From Bradyrhizobium sp. LMTR 3 (GTDB lineage Bacteria > Pseudomonadota > Alphaproteobacteria > Rhizobiales > Xanthobacteraceae), in assembly GCF_001693485.1 (NCBI RefSeq), contig NZ_MAXC01000023.1, forward strand, positions 248,001-312,000: a DNA stretch of 64,000 bases, written 5' to 3'. A program made the translations under genes and the position numbers. This document shows, piece by piece, positions 53,954 through 63,284 of this stretch (positions within the stretch are counted from its first letter, which is position 1; the number at the start of each line of letters is the position of its first letter). Under the pieces are notes generated by a model, which saw only the letters and a list, made by a program, of their open reading frames with translations, searched no databases and was not told the origin of the DNA.

Positions 53954-54757
53954 TCAATCGCTCGCGTCACTAGCAAACGCGCCATGACGTCCCACGCCCG
54001 AAGCAAACCGCGTCGCGCCCGACAACGTTTCGCCTGACGCAATCACCGCGAGCCCGCCGCGCATTTCGTTGGCGATCGCTTCCTCCTCCGCAAGATCCCA
54101 TTGCCGCAGCGCCGACAACCGATCGGCGCGCAGGCATTTTTGCGGAAATCGTGCGATCTCCCGCGCCAGCGCAATCGCCTGTGCGGCTGCCTCGCCGCGA
54201 CCAACGACGCGATTGGCCAGCCCCATCCGCAGCGCCTCCTGCGCGCCGACCGGCCGGCCGGTGAGGATCAAGTCGATCGCCTGCGAGTGCCCGATCAGCC
54301 GCGGTAGCCGAATGGTGCCGAGATCGATCAATGGCACGCCGAACCGGCGGCAGAAGATGCCGAAAGTCGCGTCTTCCGCAACCACGCGCATGTCGGCCCA
54401 TAGCGCGAGCTCCATGCCGCCCGCCACCGCAAAGCCTTCGACCGCGGCAATCACCGGCTTCGACAGCCGCAGCCGGCTCGGTCCCATCGGCGCAATCGAA
54501 TCGTGGCCGCCGAGCTCCCGCTTCTTGTTCGGATCGCCCGCCGCCACCGCCTTGAGGTCAGCGCCGGCGCAGAAATAGCCACCGGTGCCGGTGAACACCG
54601 CAACCGACGCGCTCTCGTCGGCATCGAAAGCAAGAAACGCGTCGTAGAGTTTCCGCGCGGTCGCGCCATCGACGGCGTTGCGGCAATGCGGACGGTTGAT
54701 GGAAACGATGGTCACGGGACCATCGCGCTCGACGAGTACGGAATTTTCTTCGGACAT
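53954..54757 (-). CDS. Enoyl-CoA hydratase/isomerase family protein
   Basis: 267 residues of the crotonase family. The oxyanion-hole segments are FTGTGGYFCAGADLKA and VEGFAVAGGMELALWADMRVVAEDATFG; the usual acidic pair for hydration is not obvious by eye, so the exact reaction (hydration, isomerisation) is open. The start is ATG 54757, GGGAGCG upstream. Possibly part of fatty acid or aromatic breakdown. Confidence 0.88.
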   Translation of the reverse strand: MSEENSVLVERDGPVTIVSINRPHCRNAVDGATARKLYDAFLAFDADESASVAVFTGTGGYFCAGADLKAVAAGDPNKKRELGGHDSIAPMGPSRLRLSKPVIAAVEGFAVAGGMELALWADMRVVAEDATFGIFCRRFGVPLIDLGTIRLPRLIGHSQAIDLILTGRPVGAQEALRMGLANRVVGRGEAAAQAIALAREIARFPQKCLRADRLSALRQWDLAEEEAIANEMRGGLAVIASGETLSGATRFASGVGRHGAFASDASD

Positions 54758-54908
54758 CTTTGGCGCTCCCTGGATATTAATTCCTGGAAGCTTGGCATTA
54801 GACGCGAGGGTGACGCAATGACGGTGAGGTCGCCATCTTCGACAGTTGTCATCGCCCGGCAAGCCGGGCGACGACAGCATGAGAATGGGCGAGGTCGTGG
54901 TTGACGGA

Positions 54909-55823
54909 CTAAACCTGCAACTCATCCCCCGTCACGCGCCGGTACGCTTCGAGATAGCGCTTGCTCGTCGCGTCCACCACGCTGTCGGGGAGCGGAGGCG
55001 GCGGAGCGTCGCCGTTCCAGCGGCCGGCATGGCGCTCGGCGTCGAGATAGTCGCGCAGCGGCTGCTTGTCGAAGGAGGGTTGCGGCCGGCCGGGCTTGTA
55101 GACGTCGGCCGCCCAGAACCGCGAGCTATCCGGCGTCATCACCTCGTCGATCAGGATGACGCGGCCGTCCGCCGCGCGGCCGAATTCGAACTTGGTGTCG
55201 GCGATGATGATGCCCTGGTGGCGGGCGATCCGCTCGCCGAAATTATAGACCGTGCGTGCCATGCTCTCGAGTTTTTCGGCGATGTCGCTGCCGACGATCT
55301 CGCGCATGCGCGCGATGGTGATGTTCTCGTCATGGCCGGTCTCGGCCTTGGTCGCCGGGCTGAAGATCGGTGGCTCGAGCTTTCCGCTTTCGAGCAGGCC
55401 TTCCGCCAGCTCCTCGCCCGCAAGCGTGCCGGAGGCCGCATACTCCTTCCAGGCGGAGCCGGAGATATAGCCGCGGATCACGCATTCGACCGGAAACACG
55501 GTGGTGCGCCGGCACAGCATCGCGCGCCCGAGAATGTCGGCGCGGTGGTCCTTCAGGCCAGGCACCTTGCGGATGATTTCGTCGGCGTCGGCGCTGATCA
55601 TGTGATGCGGCACCACGCCTTCGAGCTGGCGGAACCACCACGCGCTGATCTGCGTCAGCACCGCGCCCTTCATCGGGATGGTTTCCGCCATCACCACGTC
55701 AAAGGCGCTGATGCGGTCGGTGGTGACCAGCAGCACGCAGTCGCTGCCGACGGCGTAGATATCGCGCACCTTGCCGCGGCCGATCCGGGGCAGGGGCAAG
55801 TCGCTGGCAAGCATCGCGTTCAT
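54909..55823 (-). CDS. purC: Phosphoribosylaminoimidazole-succinocarboxamide synthase (SAICAR synthetase), long type
   Basis: 304 residues. It ligates aspartate to CAIR in step 8 of purine synthesis. Signatures: GRGKVRDIYAVG, LLVTTDRISAFDVVM, VECVIRGYISGSAWKEY, and IIIADTKFEFGR. The length is that of the ADE1-like longer type, not the 240-residue common bacterial PurC. The ATG at 55823 is chosen; the ribosome binding site is weak. Bradyrhizobium genomes often encode a short PurC too, so this may be a second copy. Confidence 0.9.
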   Translation of the reverse strand: MNAMLASDLPLPRIGRGKVRDIYAVGSDCVLLVTTDRISAFDVVMAETIPMKGAVLTQISAWWFRQLEGVVPHHMISADADEIIRKVPGLKDHRADILGRAMLCRRTTVFPVECVIRGYISGSAWKEYAASGTLAGEELAEGLLESGKLEPPIFSPATKAETGHDENITIARMREIVGSDIAEKLESMARTVYNFGERIARHQGIIIADTKFEFGRAADGRVILIDEVMTPDSSRFWAADVYKPGRPQPSFDKQPLRDYLDAERHAGRWNGDAPPPPLPDSVVDATSKRYLEAYRRVTGDELQV

Positions 55824-55892
55824 CTGGTCAGGCTTTCGAACAGGCGGCCTCGTGCAAGCGCGAGGCGGCAAATGAGAAAGCGGAGCAATAGC

Positions 55893-56810
55893 TCACTCCG
55901 GCAGCGGAATGAACTCATGTTCTTGCGGAACGGCCGCAAACCGCCCAGTTTTCCAATCCTGTTTGGCCTGCTCGATCCGCTCCTTGCTGGAGGAAACGAA
56001 ATTCCACCAGATGTGCCGCGGGCCTTCCAGCGCGTCGCCGCCAAGAAACATCATCCGCACCGGCGTGACCGCCTTCACCGTGATGCGGTCGCCGGGCCGG
56101 AAGATCAGGAGCCGCGGCCCCTCGTAGCGCTCGTTCGCGATCTCGACTTCGCCGTCGACGAGGTAGATCGCGCGCTCCTCATGGTCAGGGTCGAGCGGTA
56201 CGCTGGTCCCAGCCTGCGCCGTCACTTCGGTATAGAACCAGGGCGACACCATGCTGACAGGCGATTGCACGCCAAAGCCGTGGCCCGCGATGATGCGCGC
56301 GGTGAATCCGCTCTCCTTCACTGTCGGCAGCGCTTCGGCCGCGTAATGCTGGAACGACGGCGCGATCTCTTCGGAGCCCGCCGGCAGCGCGATCCAGCTT
56401 TGCAGGCCGAGCATCTTCTGGCCATCGCGGCGCTGCACATCGGGCGTGCGCTCGGAATGCGCGATACCGCGGCCTGCCGTCATCAGGTTCATCGCGCCGG
56501 GCTGGATCTCCTGGATGTTTCCCTCGCTGTCGCGGTGCATGATCGAGCCGTCGAACAGATAGGTGACGGTGGCAAGCCCGATATGCGGATGCGGCCGCAC
56601 ATCCATGCCCTTGCCGGCCATGAACTGCACCGGGCCGAAATGGTCGAAGAAGATGAACGGCCCGACCATCTGCCGCTTGCCATGCGGCAGCGCGCGCCGC
56701 ACCGCAAATCCGTCGCCGAGATCGCGGGTGCGCGGCACGATGATGAGGTCGAGCGCATCGCAGCTTTTGGGATCGCCGAGCACGGGATCGTTGGACGGTT
56801 GCCAGCTCAT
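55893..56810 (-). CDS. Pirin family protein (bicupin)
   Basis: 305 residues. Pirin bicupins carry a metal site in the N-terminal cupin: HPHIGLATVTYLF and HSER-type GIAHSERTPD are visible, so the His set is kept. Some bacterial pirins act as quercetin dioxygenases or bind other enzymes; the role here is unknown. The ATG at 56810 follows AGGAGCCCCC. Confidence 0.9.
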   Translation of the reverse strand: MSWQPSNDPVLGDPKSCDALDLIIVPRTRDLGDGFAVRRALPHGKRQMVGPFIFFDHFGPVQFMAGKGMDVRPHPHIGLATVTYLFDGSIMHRDSEGNIQEIQPGAMNLMTAGRGIAHSERTPDVQRRDGQKMLGLQSWIALPAGSEEIAPSFQHYAAEALPTVKESGFTARIIAGHGFGVQSPVSMVSPWFYTEVTAQAGTSVPLDPDHEERAIYLVDGEVEIANERYEGPRLLIFRPGDRITVKAVTPVRMMFLGGDALEGPRHIWWNFVSSSKERIEQAKQDWKTGRFAAVPQEHEFIPLPE

Positions 56811-56880
56811 GGGGGCTCCTTGAAGTTTTGTGCGATCATAGCAGGAATCGCGGGATCGCCTACAGGCGACGGCCTCTCCA

Positions 56881-56911
56881 CGTCATTGCGACCCGTTGGC
56901 TCGCAATGACG
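56881..56911. repeat. Short inverted repeat CGTCATTGCGA
   Basis: CGTCATTGCGA and TCGCAATGACG are perfect 11-bp inverted arms around the 9-base spacer CCCGTTGGC. It is upstream of both the pirin and AraC genes and is a commonly dispersed palindrome in this genus. Confidence 0.7.
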
Positions 56912-56989
56912 GCGGTAAGCACGTGCGTACAAGTCTGGAACCTGAAAATTGAAGCGCGGGCCACTTCGCGCTAGATTCATAACGCGCAG

Positions 56990-58078
56990 ATGAATGCACG
57001 AACGGACCATCCGATGCTGCTATCCACCTTCGACATCGCCCTGCGCGGCGCCACCGTGGCGTTGCTTCTGGTGCTGGCAGCAGCGCTGTTTCGCGGTTTT
57101 GGAACGGTACTCGCCGGACGGCTCGCTGTGGCCTTCGCAGTGGGTTCGGCGGCGCATGCCGTGACCTCTTCGATCGGTGTGACATCGAAGGTGGCTCCGG
57201 CGCTCGCGCCCGTGATCGCGCTGTCGACCGGCAATGCCGTGGTGTTCTGGCTGTTTACGCGGGCGCTGTTCGAGGAGACGTCCAAACTGCGCTGGTGGCA
57301 CGCGCTGGTCTGGGCGGCGGTCGCGGTTTTCAGCTTCGTCAACTGCATGTGGCTGGCGCCCGCATCCGGCGTGCAGTTCTCCATCATCGCGGTCAATCTG
57401 CTCGCGCTCGGCTTCATCGTGCTGGCCGTCGTGCAGACCGTCGCGTCATGGTCGGCCGATCTGGTCGAGGGCCGACGCCGCATCCGCGTCTTCATCGTCA
57501 GCGCGGCGGCACTGTACGGCGGGCTGAATGCGGTGCTGCAGATATCACTGTCCGGCAGCGGCGCCGCGGACCTTGCCAACACCCTGAATTCGGCGGCGCT
57601 CGCCGCCGTGGTCGCGGCCATCGCGATTGCGATGATGCGTGTCGATGGCGCCGATCTGTTCCCGGCTGCGGCGGTCGTCCAGCCCCGTCCCATCGAGGCG
57701 GCCACCGCCGTCGAGTCCAGCGCGGCCGACCAAAAACTCATCGATGCACTGATGCGCCTGATGGCCGACGAGCGCATCTATCGGCATGACAACGTCACCA
57801 TCGGCACACTCGCAACCAAACTCGCCATTCCCGAATACCGGCTGCGGCGGCTGATCAACCAGCGGCTCGGCTACCGCAATTTCAATGTCTTCCTCAACGA
57901 GCACCGGATCGCCGAAGCCAAGGCGGCGCTGGCCGATCCAAGCCAGGCCGAAGTCCCCGTGATTACGATTGCGATGGACGCCGGCTTCCAGTCGCTCGGC
58001 CCGTTCAACCGCGCCTTCAAGGCCATCACAGGCGTCACGCCGACCGAATATCGCCGGCTGAAGGCGAGCGCGGCTTAA
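56990..58078 (+). CDS. AraC-family transcriptional regulator with N-terminal membrane domain
   Basis: 362 residues. About 215 N-terminal residues hold six to seven hydrophobic helices (VALLLVLAAALFRGF, ALVWAAVAVFSFVNCMW, LLALGFIVLAVVQTV and others). The C-terminal 110 residues are an AraC double helix-turn-helix (IGTLATKLAIPEYRLRRLINQRLGYRNF, VITIAMDAGFQSLGPFNRAFKAITG). It is therefore a membrane-anchored DNA-binding protein. The ATG at 56990 is used; one at 57014 is possible. Ligand and targets unknown. Divergent from the pirin gene. Confidence 0.88.
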   Translation: MNARTDHPMLLSTFDIALRGATVALLLVLAAALFRGFGTVLAGRLAVAFAVGSAAHAVTSSIGVTSKVAPALAPVIALSTGNAVVFWLFTRALFEETSKLRWWHALVWAAVAVFSFVNCMWLAPASGVQFSIIAVNLLALGFIVLAVVQTVASWSADLVEGRRRIRVFIVSAAALYGGLNAVLQISLSGSGAADLANTLNSAALAAVVAAIAIAMMRVDGADLFPAAAVVQPRPIEAATAVESSAADQKLIDALMRLMADERIYRHDNVTIGTLATKLAIPEYRLRRLINQRLGYRNFNVFLNEHRIAEAKAALADPSQAEVPVITIAMDAGFQSLGPFNRAFKAITGVTPTEYRRLKASAA

Positions 58079-58227
58079 TCCGCATCATATTGTTATTGTT
58101 ACATAATTTTAGAATCGGCGAGGCATTTCGAGCATTCGGCCAGCGCGAGTTCCAAATCCGGCGAGCGGCCGGCGGCGGCCTCATCAACATCCCCGGCACA
58201 CGCTGATGCGTCGTGCCGGAGGCCTCC

Positions 58228-59659
58228 GTGACCAGACGAAATCTCATCCTCATCCTCGCCGCCACCACGGCGCTCAGCGCACTCGCGCTCTCGGCCGCCC
58301 GCGCCCGCGACGTGCCGAAGGTCGCGACCGGCTTCGTCGGCGGCGTGCTCTGCAGCGAGACCTTCGTCTCCGGCCTCGACCCGGCGCGCGTGTTTGCCGA
58401 GACTGCGTCCGCCATGCCGGGCGCCGGCCTGATCGCCTGGGCGCTCGACTATCGCGTCGACCGTGCTCGCAAGGACGTCACGGTGACACTGTTCGGCCTG
58501 GGCCGGAGTCACGCGGTCTACCGCGGCGAAGGGCTCGGCTGCTATCTCGATCATGGTGGTGCCGTGGCCGAGATTGTGTTGCCGCCGTCGGAGACGAGAC
58601 CGGCGCTGCTGCCCGACAACGCTGGCCGTGCCATTGTCGAACCGCAGACGCCGCAACTGGCTCTCGCACTCGACCGCGCCTTCACCGAGCCGGACAAGTC
58701 GCCGCCGCGCAACACCCGCGCCGCGGTGATCCTGAAGGATGGGCGCATCATTGCCGAACGCTATGCCGAGGGCATCGGCATCGACACGCCTCTGCTTGGA
58801 TTCTCCGCCACCAAGTCAGTCATGTCGGCGCTGGCCGGCATCCTCGTGCGCAAGCGCGCGCTGAAGCTTCACGAGCCGGTGCCGATCGCGGCGTGGCAAG
58901 GCCCTGGCGACGCGAGGCGGGCGATCACGCTCGATCATCTGCTGCGCCACACCGCGGGGCTAAAGCTGGGCAGTTCGCTGTAGGCGTCGCTGGCGTCCGC
59001 GCTCGAGCCGGTCAATCGCATGAAGTTCATGGAGCCCGATATGGCCGCCTATGCAGTGAGCATGCCGCTGGAGTCGACGCCAGGCGCGGCGTGGAACTAC
59101 CAAGACGGCAACACCGTCATTCTCGCGCATCTGATCCGCCAGGCCACTGGCGGCAGCGCAGCCCATATGATGGGCTTCGCAAGGCAGGAACTGTTCGAGC
59201 CGCTCGGCATGCGTAACGTGACGCTCGAATTCGACGCCTCGGGCAATGCGGATGGATCGAGCCAGATGCTCGCCAGCGCCCGCGACTGGGCGCGCTTCGG
59301 CCAGCTCTATCTCAATGATGGCATGGCCGACGGAAAGCCGCATTCTGCCCGAAGGCTGGGTGAAATATTCGGCGACGCCGACGCAAAATGCCTGGGTCGG
59401 CCAGGGTGCCGGCTTCTGGACCAATCACGGCGACAGTTTCGGTGCAACCTACCGCACCGAGCGCGGCTGGCCACGCGACGCGTTCTTCGCAAAGGGCACG
59501 CTCGGGCAGTATGTGATCGTCGTCCCCTCCGAACAGTTGGTGATCGTCCGGCTCGGGCGCTCGCCGAATTGGCCGCCAGAAGGCGACGGCGTGTTCGATC
59601 TCGTGCGAGATGTGGTCGCGGCAACCGGCGGCAAGGGAAAGCTGGCAGGAGCGAACTGA
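58228..59659 (+). pseudogene. Beta-lactamase-fold serine hydrolase, disrupted by a stop and a frameshift
   Basis: The intact reading would begin at GTG 58228 (GGAGG just upstream) with a signal peptide (RNLILILAATTALSALALSA). It carries the S-x-x-K motif in GFSATKSVMSALAG and the later YQDGNTV element. The frame is broken twice: by an in-frame TAG at 58981 inside TAGLKLGSSL, with the family's sequence continuing in the same frame after it, and by an extra base near 59338, after which the protein continues in the next frame (RILPEGWVKYSAT ... GQYVIVVPSEQLVIVRLGRS). The C-terminus ends at 59659. Either this is decaying or there are two sequencing errors; two independent errors are unlikely. Confidence 0.8.
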
Positions 59660-59679
59660 TACGTGATGAGGCAAATCTT

Positions 59680-59834
59680 CCTTCTCCCCTTGTGGGAGAA
59701 GGTGGCGGACGTAGTCCGCCGGATGAGGGTTCTATCCGCGAATACCAATGCGAGAGATTCACCCGCGGAGAGAGACCCCTCACCCGTCTCAATCGTGCTT
59801 CGCACGATTGATCCACCCTCTCCCACAAGGGGTA
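59680..59834. repeat. Long palindromic repeat, CTTCTCCCCTTGTGGGAGAAG family
   Basis: Begins CTTCTCCCCTTGTGGGAGAAG and ends CCACCCTCTCCCACAAGGGG, with GGCGGACGTAGTCCGCC and ATCGTGCTTCGCACGAT hairpins inside. This mosaic repeat is widespread between genes in rhizobia. It lies between the pseudogene and the convergent PrpD gene. Confidence 0.85.
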
Positions 59835-59860
59835 TACCGCCGATGTGGTGCTTGTTCAGT

Positions 59861-61231
59861 CTACTGCCGCCCCAATTGCGTGGCCTTCTCGACGCGGTCG
59901 AACCGTTCCAGCGACAGGATCGCATCGGCGAGCTGATCGGCGCGGCCGTTCAGCACGGGGCGGGCGAGCGTGAGGAATTTTTGCTGCATCGCCTGGGCGT
60001 CCGGAAACGTGTTCGGCTCGCCGGAGGGATCGGCATAGAGACGCTCATGCACGCCATCGTCGGTGGTGATCGAGACGCGCGCGCCGAAGGGGTGGGTGCG
60101 GCCGATCTCGAGGCGATCGTCCTGCACCACATCGAACTTGTCGGCGAGCGCATTGACGGCGGCATCACCGAGCCGCTCGTAATCGTCCCACCCGAAACGG
60201 CCCTGGTCGAGCACCAGCGCGCCGGTGAAGAACATCGAGAATTGCCCGCCGACGATCGAGCTCGGATGCCGCTTGGTGGCGGCGTCGCCGGTCAACGTGA
60301 TGCCGTTGCGGTGCAGGCCGATCTCGACCCGCTTGATCTGGTCCGGCGTCAGATTGTGTTCCCGGCGCATCGCGATCAGCGCATCCAGCGCGGCATGGGT
60401 GTAGCGGCAGCTCGGATAAGGCTTCACGCCGATCCGCAGCGTTTCATAGGTCTTGCCAAGGCCGGCGACAGCCTTGTCGGGATGGGCGTCGTCGCTGTAG
60501 CCGACGAGGAGGCCATGCTTGCCCTCGACTGACTCGGTCGAGCCGACAAAATTGTTGCGTGCGAGCGTGGCAGCGATGACGCCGTTCATCGCGGCGGCAC
60601 CGACCTGGTAGCGCTTGTTCCAGGCGCCGTTGACCAGAAACTGCAGCGAGCCCGCGGCCTGGCTGCCGGAAACGCCAAAGGCTGAGATGATCTGGTCCTT
60701 CGAGAGGCCAAACAGCTTTCCCGCGGCGGCAGCCGCGCCATAGGTTCCCGCGGTCGCGGTCGGATGAAAGCCGCGCGCATAATGCGAGGTCGGATCGAGC
60801 GCGTTGCCGAGCCGGCAGCACACTTCATAGCCGGCCACGATCGCAGTCAGCACGTCGCGCCCGGATGCGCCGACCATTTCGCCAACCGCAAACGCCGCCG
60901 GCACCACGGGTGCGCTTGGATGCAGCGAGGAATCGGCATGCGTGTCGTCGAAATCGAGGGAATGGCCGAGCGCGCCGTTAAGCAGCGCGGCGACCGCAGG
61001 CGTCCAGGTCTTCGCATCGCCGAATACGGTGGCCTCGCCCTTGCCGTCCAGCGCCAGTGCTTCCAGCATCTTGAGCAGCGAGGGCGTGGATTCCGCATCG
61101 CGCCGCGCCCGGATCGTGCTGCCGAGGAAATCCAGCGTCAGCACCTTGGCGCGGTTGAGCACCTCGGGCGGAATGTCGGCAAATTTCAGGTCGGCGACAT
61201 AGGCTGCGAGCGTTGCGGTTTCGTGGGCCAC
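59861..61231 (-). CDS. MmgE/PrpD family protein
   Basis: 456 residues of the MmgE/PrpD family, which includes 2-methylcitrate dehydratase and cis-aconitate decarboxylase. Features: ALNGALGHSLDFDDTHADSS, the acid-substrate signature, and VKPYPSCRYTHAALDAL. Cofactor-free. The exact reaction is not clear from sequence and no prp genes are nearby. The start is GTG 61231, supported by GAGG 8 bases upstream. Confidence 0.9.
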   Translation of the reverse strand: MAHETATLAAYVADLKFADIPPEVLNRAKVLTLDFLGSTIRARRDAESTPSLLKMLEALALDGKGEATVFGDAKTWTPAVAALLNGALGHSLDFDDTHADSSLHPSAPVVPAAFAVGEMVGASGRDVLTAIVAGYEVCCRLGNALDPTSHYARGFHPTATAGTYGAAAAAGKLFGLSKDQIISAFGVSGSQAAGSLQFLVNGAWNKRYQVGAAAMNGVIAATLARNNFVGSTESVEGKHGLLVGYSDDAHPDKAVAGLGKTYETLRIGVKPYPSCRYTHAALDALIAMRREHNLTPDQIKRVEIGLHRNGITLTGDAATKRHPSSIVGGQFSMFFTGALVLDQGRFGWDDYERLGDAAVNALADKFDVVQDDRLEIGRTHPFGARVSITTDDGVHERLYADPSGEPNTFPDAQAMQQKFLTLARPVLNGRADQLADAILSLERFDRVEKATQLGRQ

Positions 61232-61306
61232 GGCGTTGCCTCGTTGTTCTTGCGTTTGAGTTAGGTACGGCGCAGCCGGGGCGTCGTCAACGTCCGTTAC
61301 GGCGGG

Positions 61307-61828
61307 TCAGACCCCCGCTTTACTTGCGCCTGACCGGGAGATCCGGTCCAGGCTGCCGGCAACAACCTGATGCAGCAGCGCCGGCACGATCAGCCGATGA
61401 AACGGCATGATGATTTTGAGATAGGCCCGGCCGAGCCAGTTGTGTGTCAGCACCAGCGTCGTCGCGGTGACCTGCCTGACGCCGCCGGGAGGCGTCACAT
61501 CCACCACGACGCGAAAGTCGAGGTGGCGGTCGTTGAAGCCGGCGATCAGGCGATCAGGCGTTTCGCTCACCACCGGAAAAATTCCGATCATGTCGCGGGG
61601 CACGTCCGGATTGGCGCCCGACGTTTTCAGCCCGAGCGGCGCGACCAGGAGATTGCGCACCGACAAGAGCGCCTCGGCCCATCGCGGCTGACGCGCCATC
61701 ATTCGCTCGGCGGCGCGGCGCGCATCGAGTTCGTGATCCCTGATTTCAATCTGGAAGGCGTCGGCAAATTGCGCGCCGGCCAACATTGTGGCGGCGTCAA
61801 CGGCGGGCGTGATTTCGCGGACGTTCAT
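61307..61828 (-). CDS. DUF2867 domain protein
   Basis: 173 residues, a beta-rich protein of the DUF2867 family, with DRHLDFRVVVDVTPPGGVRQV and VLTHNWLGRAYLKIIMPFHRLIVPALL. Function unknown. The ATG at 61828 overlaps the stop of the MATE gene (ATGA), so it is translated with it. The longer frame that runs into the MATE gene is not real. Confidence 0.8.
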   Translation of the reverse strand: MNVREITPAVDAATMLAGAQFADAFQIEIRDHELDARRAAERMMARQPRWAEALLSVRNLLVAPLGLKTSGANPDVPRDMIGIFPVVSETPDRLIAGFNDRHLDFRVVVDVTPPGGVRQVTATTLVLTHNWLGRAYLKIIMPFHRLIVPALLHQVVAGSLDRISRSGASKAGV

Positions 61829-63231
61829 TTGAACGTGAGCTTGCTCGTCAGCAGGCGGAAGCGCAAGAGCAGCAGCGTCGCGTATACAGCGGTCCCGACC
61901 GAGAGCCCGCTCCACACGCCGACGGCGCCCAGGGAGGTCCGGAAGCCTAGCCAGCAGGCGCAGGCGAACCCGATCAGCCAGTAACTGAGGATCGCGAACA
62001 ACAGCGGCACGCGCGTGTCGTTCATGCCGCGCAATGAGCCGGCGGCAATCGTCTGGATGGCGTCGGCGATGAAGAAAGTCGATCCGACCAGCAGCAGCGT
62101 TGCCGAGAGTTCGGCCGTTGCGTCGGTGTTCTCGCCGAGAAAAATCCGCGCAATGCCGAAGCGGCTGATCACCACCGCGAGCGTCAGAATTGCCGCCAGT
62201 ACGATGCCGAGCCAGGTTGCGACGTAGCCGGCGCGCCGCACCGCACCGGCGTCGCCGCGGCCGATGGCGTGTCCCACCCGCACGGTGGCGGCCATGCCGA
62301 TGCCGAACGGCACCATGAACAGGATGGCCGCGACCTGCAGCGCGATCTGATGCGCGGCCAGCGCGGTGGTGCTGATGATGCCCATCAGCAGACCCGCGGC
62401 GCCGAACAGGCCGTATTCGAGCAGGAAGGAGAGCGAGATCGGCGCACCGATCACAACGAGCTGCCGCATCAGCTTCCAGTCGACGTGCCAGAAATGGCCG
62501 AGTATCTGAAATTTTCGGAATGGGCGGCGCCGTGCGGCAAACCACAGGCCCGCCAAGAATGTGCCGAGATTGACGATCGAGGTCGCCAATCCCGCGCCGA
62601 ACAGGCCAAGCTGCGGCAGGCCGAAGGCGCCATACAGCAAGAGATAGACCAGTAGCGCATTGGCCGGGATCGCGGCGAGCGTGATCCACAGGATCGGCTC
62701 GGGCCGGTTGACCGCGCTCATGAAGCCGCGAATCGCCATGAACCACAGCGCGGGCAAGACGCTCCAGGTCAGGCCGAGCAGATATTCTTGCGCAAGGCGC
62801 GCAGCCGTCGGCGCCTGGCCCAGCATCAACAGGATCTGTTCGCCGTAGAACGACAGCGCCATCATCGGCAGCGACATCAGGAATGCAGCCCACATGCCGA
62901 CGCGGAGCGACCGCCGGATCAAATTTGGGTTGCGTGCGCCAAATGCCTGCGCTGCCAAGGGCGCCACGGCAGACACCAGTCCCATCCCGAAGGTGAAGCT
63001 GACAAAGAAGACGGTATGCGCCAGCGCAGCCGCAGCCATGGCCTCGCTGCCGAGCCGGCCGATCAGGGCAATGTCGGTCGTCATCATCGCGATCTGCCCG
63101 AGCTGGGTCAGCGCGATCGGCACCGCGAGTTTTAGCGTCTCGGCCAGCTCAATCGCGAGGTGACGGCCGGGAACGGCCGCAGAGGCGGGTGGCGCAACGC
63201 TTGCGCGTTCAATTTTTTCGAGCGAGGTCAT
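61825..63231 (-). CDS. MATE-family multidrug efflux transporter (NorM type)
   Basis: 468 residues with twelve membrane helices in two halves. It exports cationic compounds using Na+ or H+. The first helix carries LKLAVPIALTQLGQIAMMTTDIALIGRLG and the second half starts at about 250 (WKLMRQLVVIGAPISLSFLLEYGLFG). The ATG at 63231 is preceded by the convergent intergenic space to murA. Coupled to the DUF2867 gene. Confidence 0.93.
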   Translation of the reverse strand: MTSLEKIERASVAPPASAAVPGRHLAIELAETLKLAVPIALTQLGQIAMMTTDIALIGRLGSEAMAAAALAHTVFFVSFTFGMGLVSAVAPLAAQAFGARNPNLIRRSLRVGMWAAFLMSLPMMALSFYGEQILLMLGQAPTAARLAQEYLLGLTWSVLPALWFMAIRGFMSAVNRPEPILWITLAAIPANALLVYLLLYGAFGLPQLGLFGAGLATSIVNLGTFLAGLWFAARRRPFRKFQILGHFWHVDWKLMRQLVVIGAPISLSFLLEYGLFGAAGLLMGIISTTALAAHQIALQVAAILFMVPFGIGMAATVRVGHAIGRGDAGAVRRAGYVATWLGIVLAAILTLAVVISRFGIARIFLGENTDATAELSATLLLVGSTFFIADAIQTIAAGSLRGMNDTRVPLLFAILSYWLIGFACACWLGFRTSLGAVGVWSGLSVGTAVYATLLLLRFRLLTSKLTFK

Positions 63232-63284
63232 TGCAACAGACTAATACCGGCGAAGGTCGAAAAAGTGACGCCGGCGTTCGCAGC

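Noticed and set aside
58960..58990. Stop readthrough or recoding of the TAG in the hydrolase
   Set aside because: A second lesion (frameshift near 59338) in the same gene makes decay simpler, and no recoding signal is seen.
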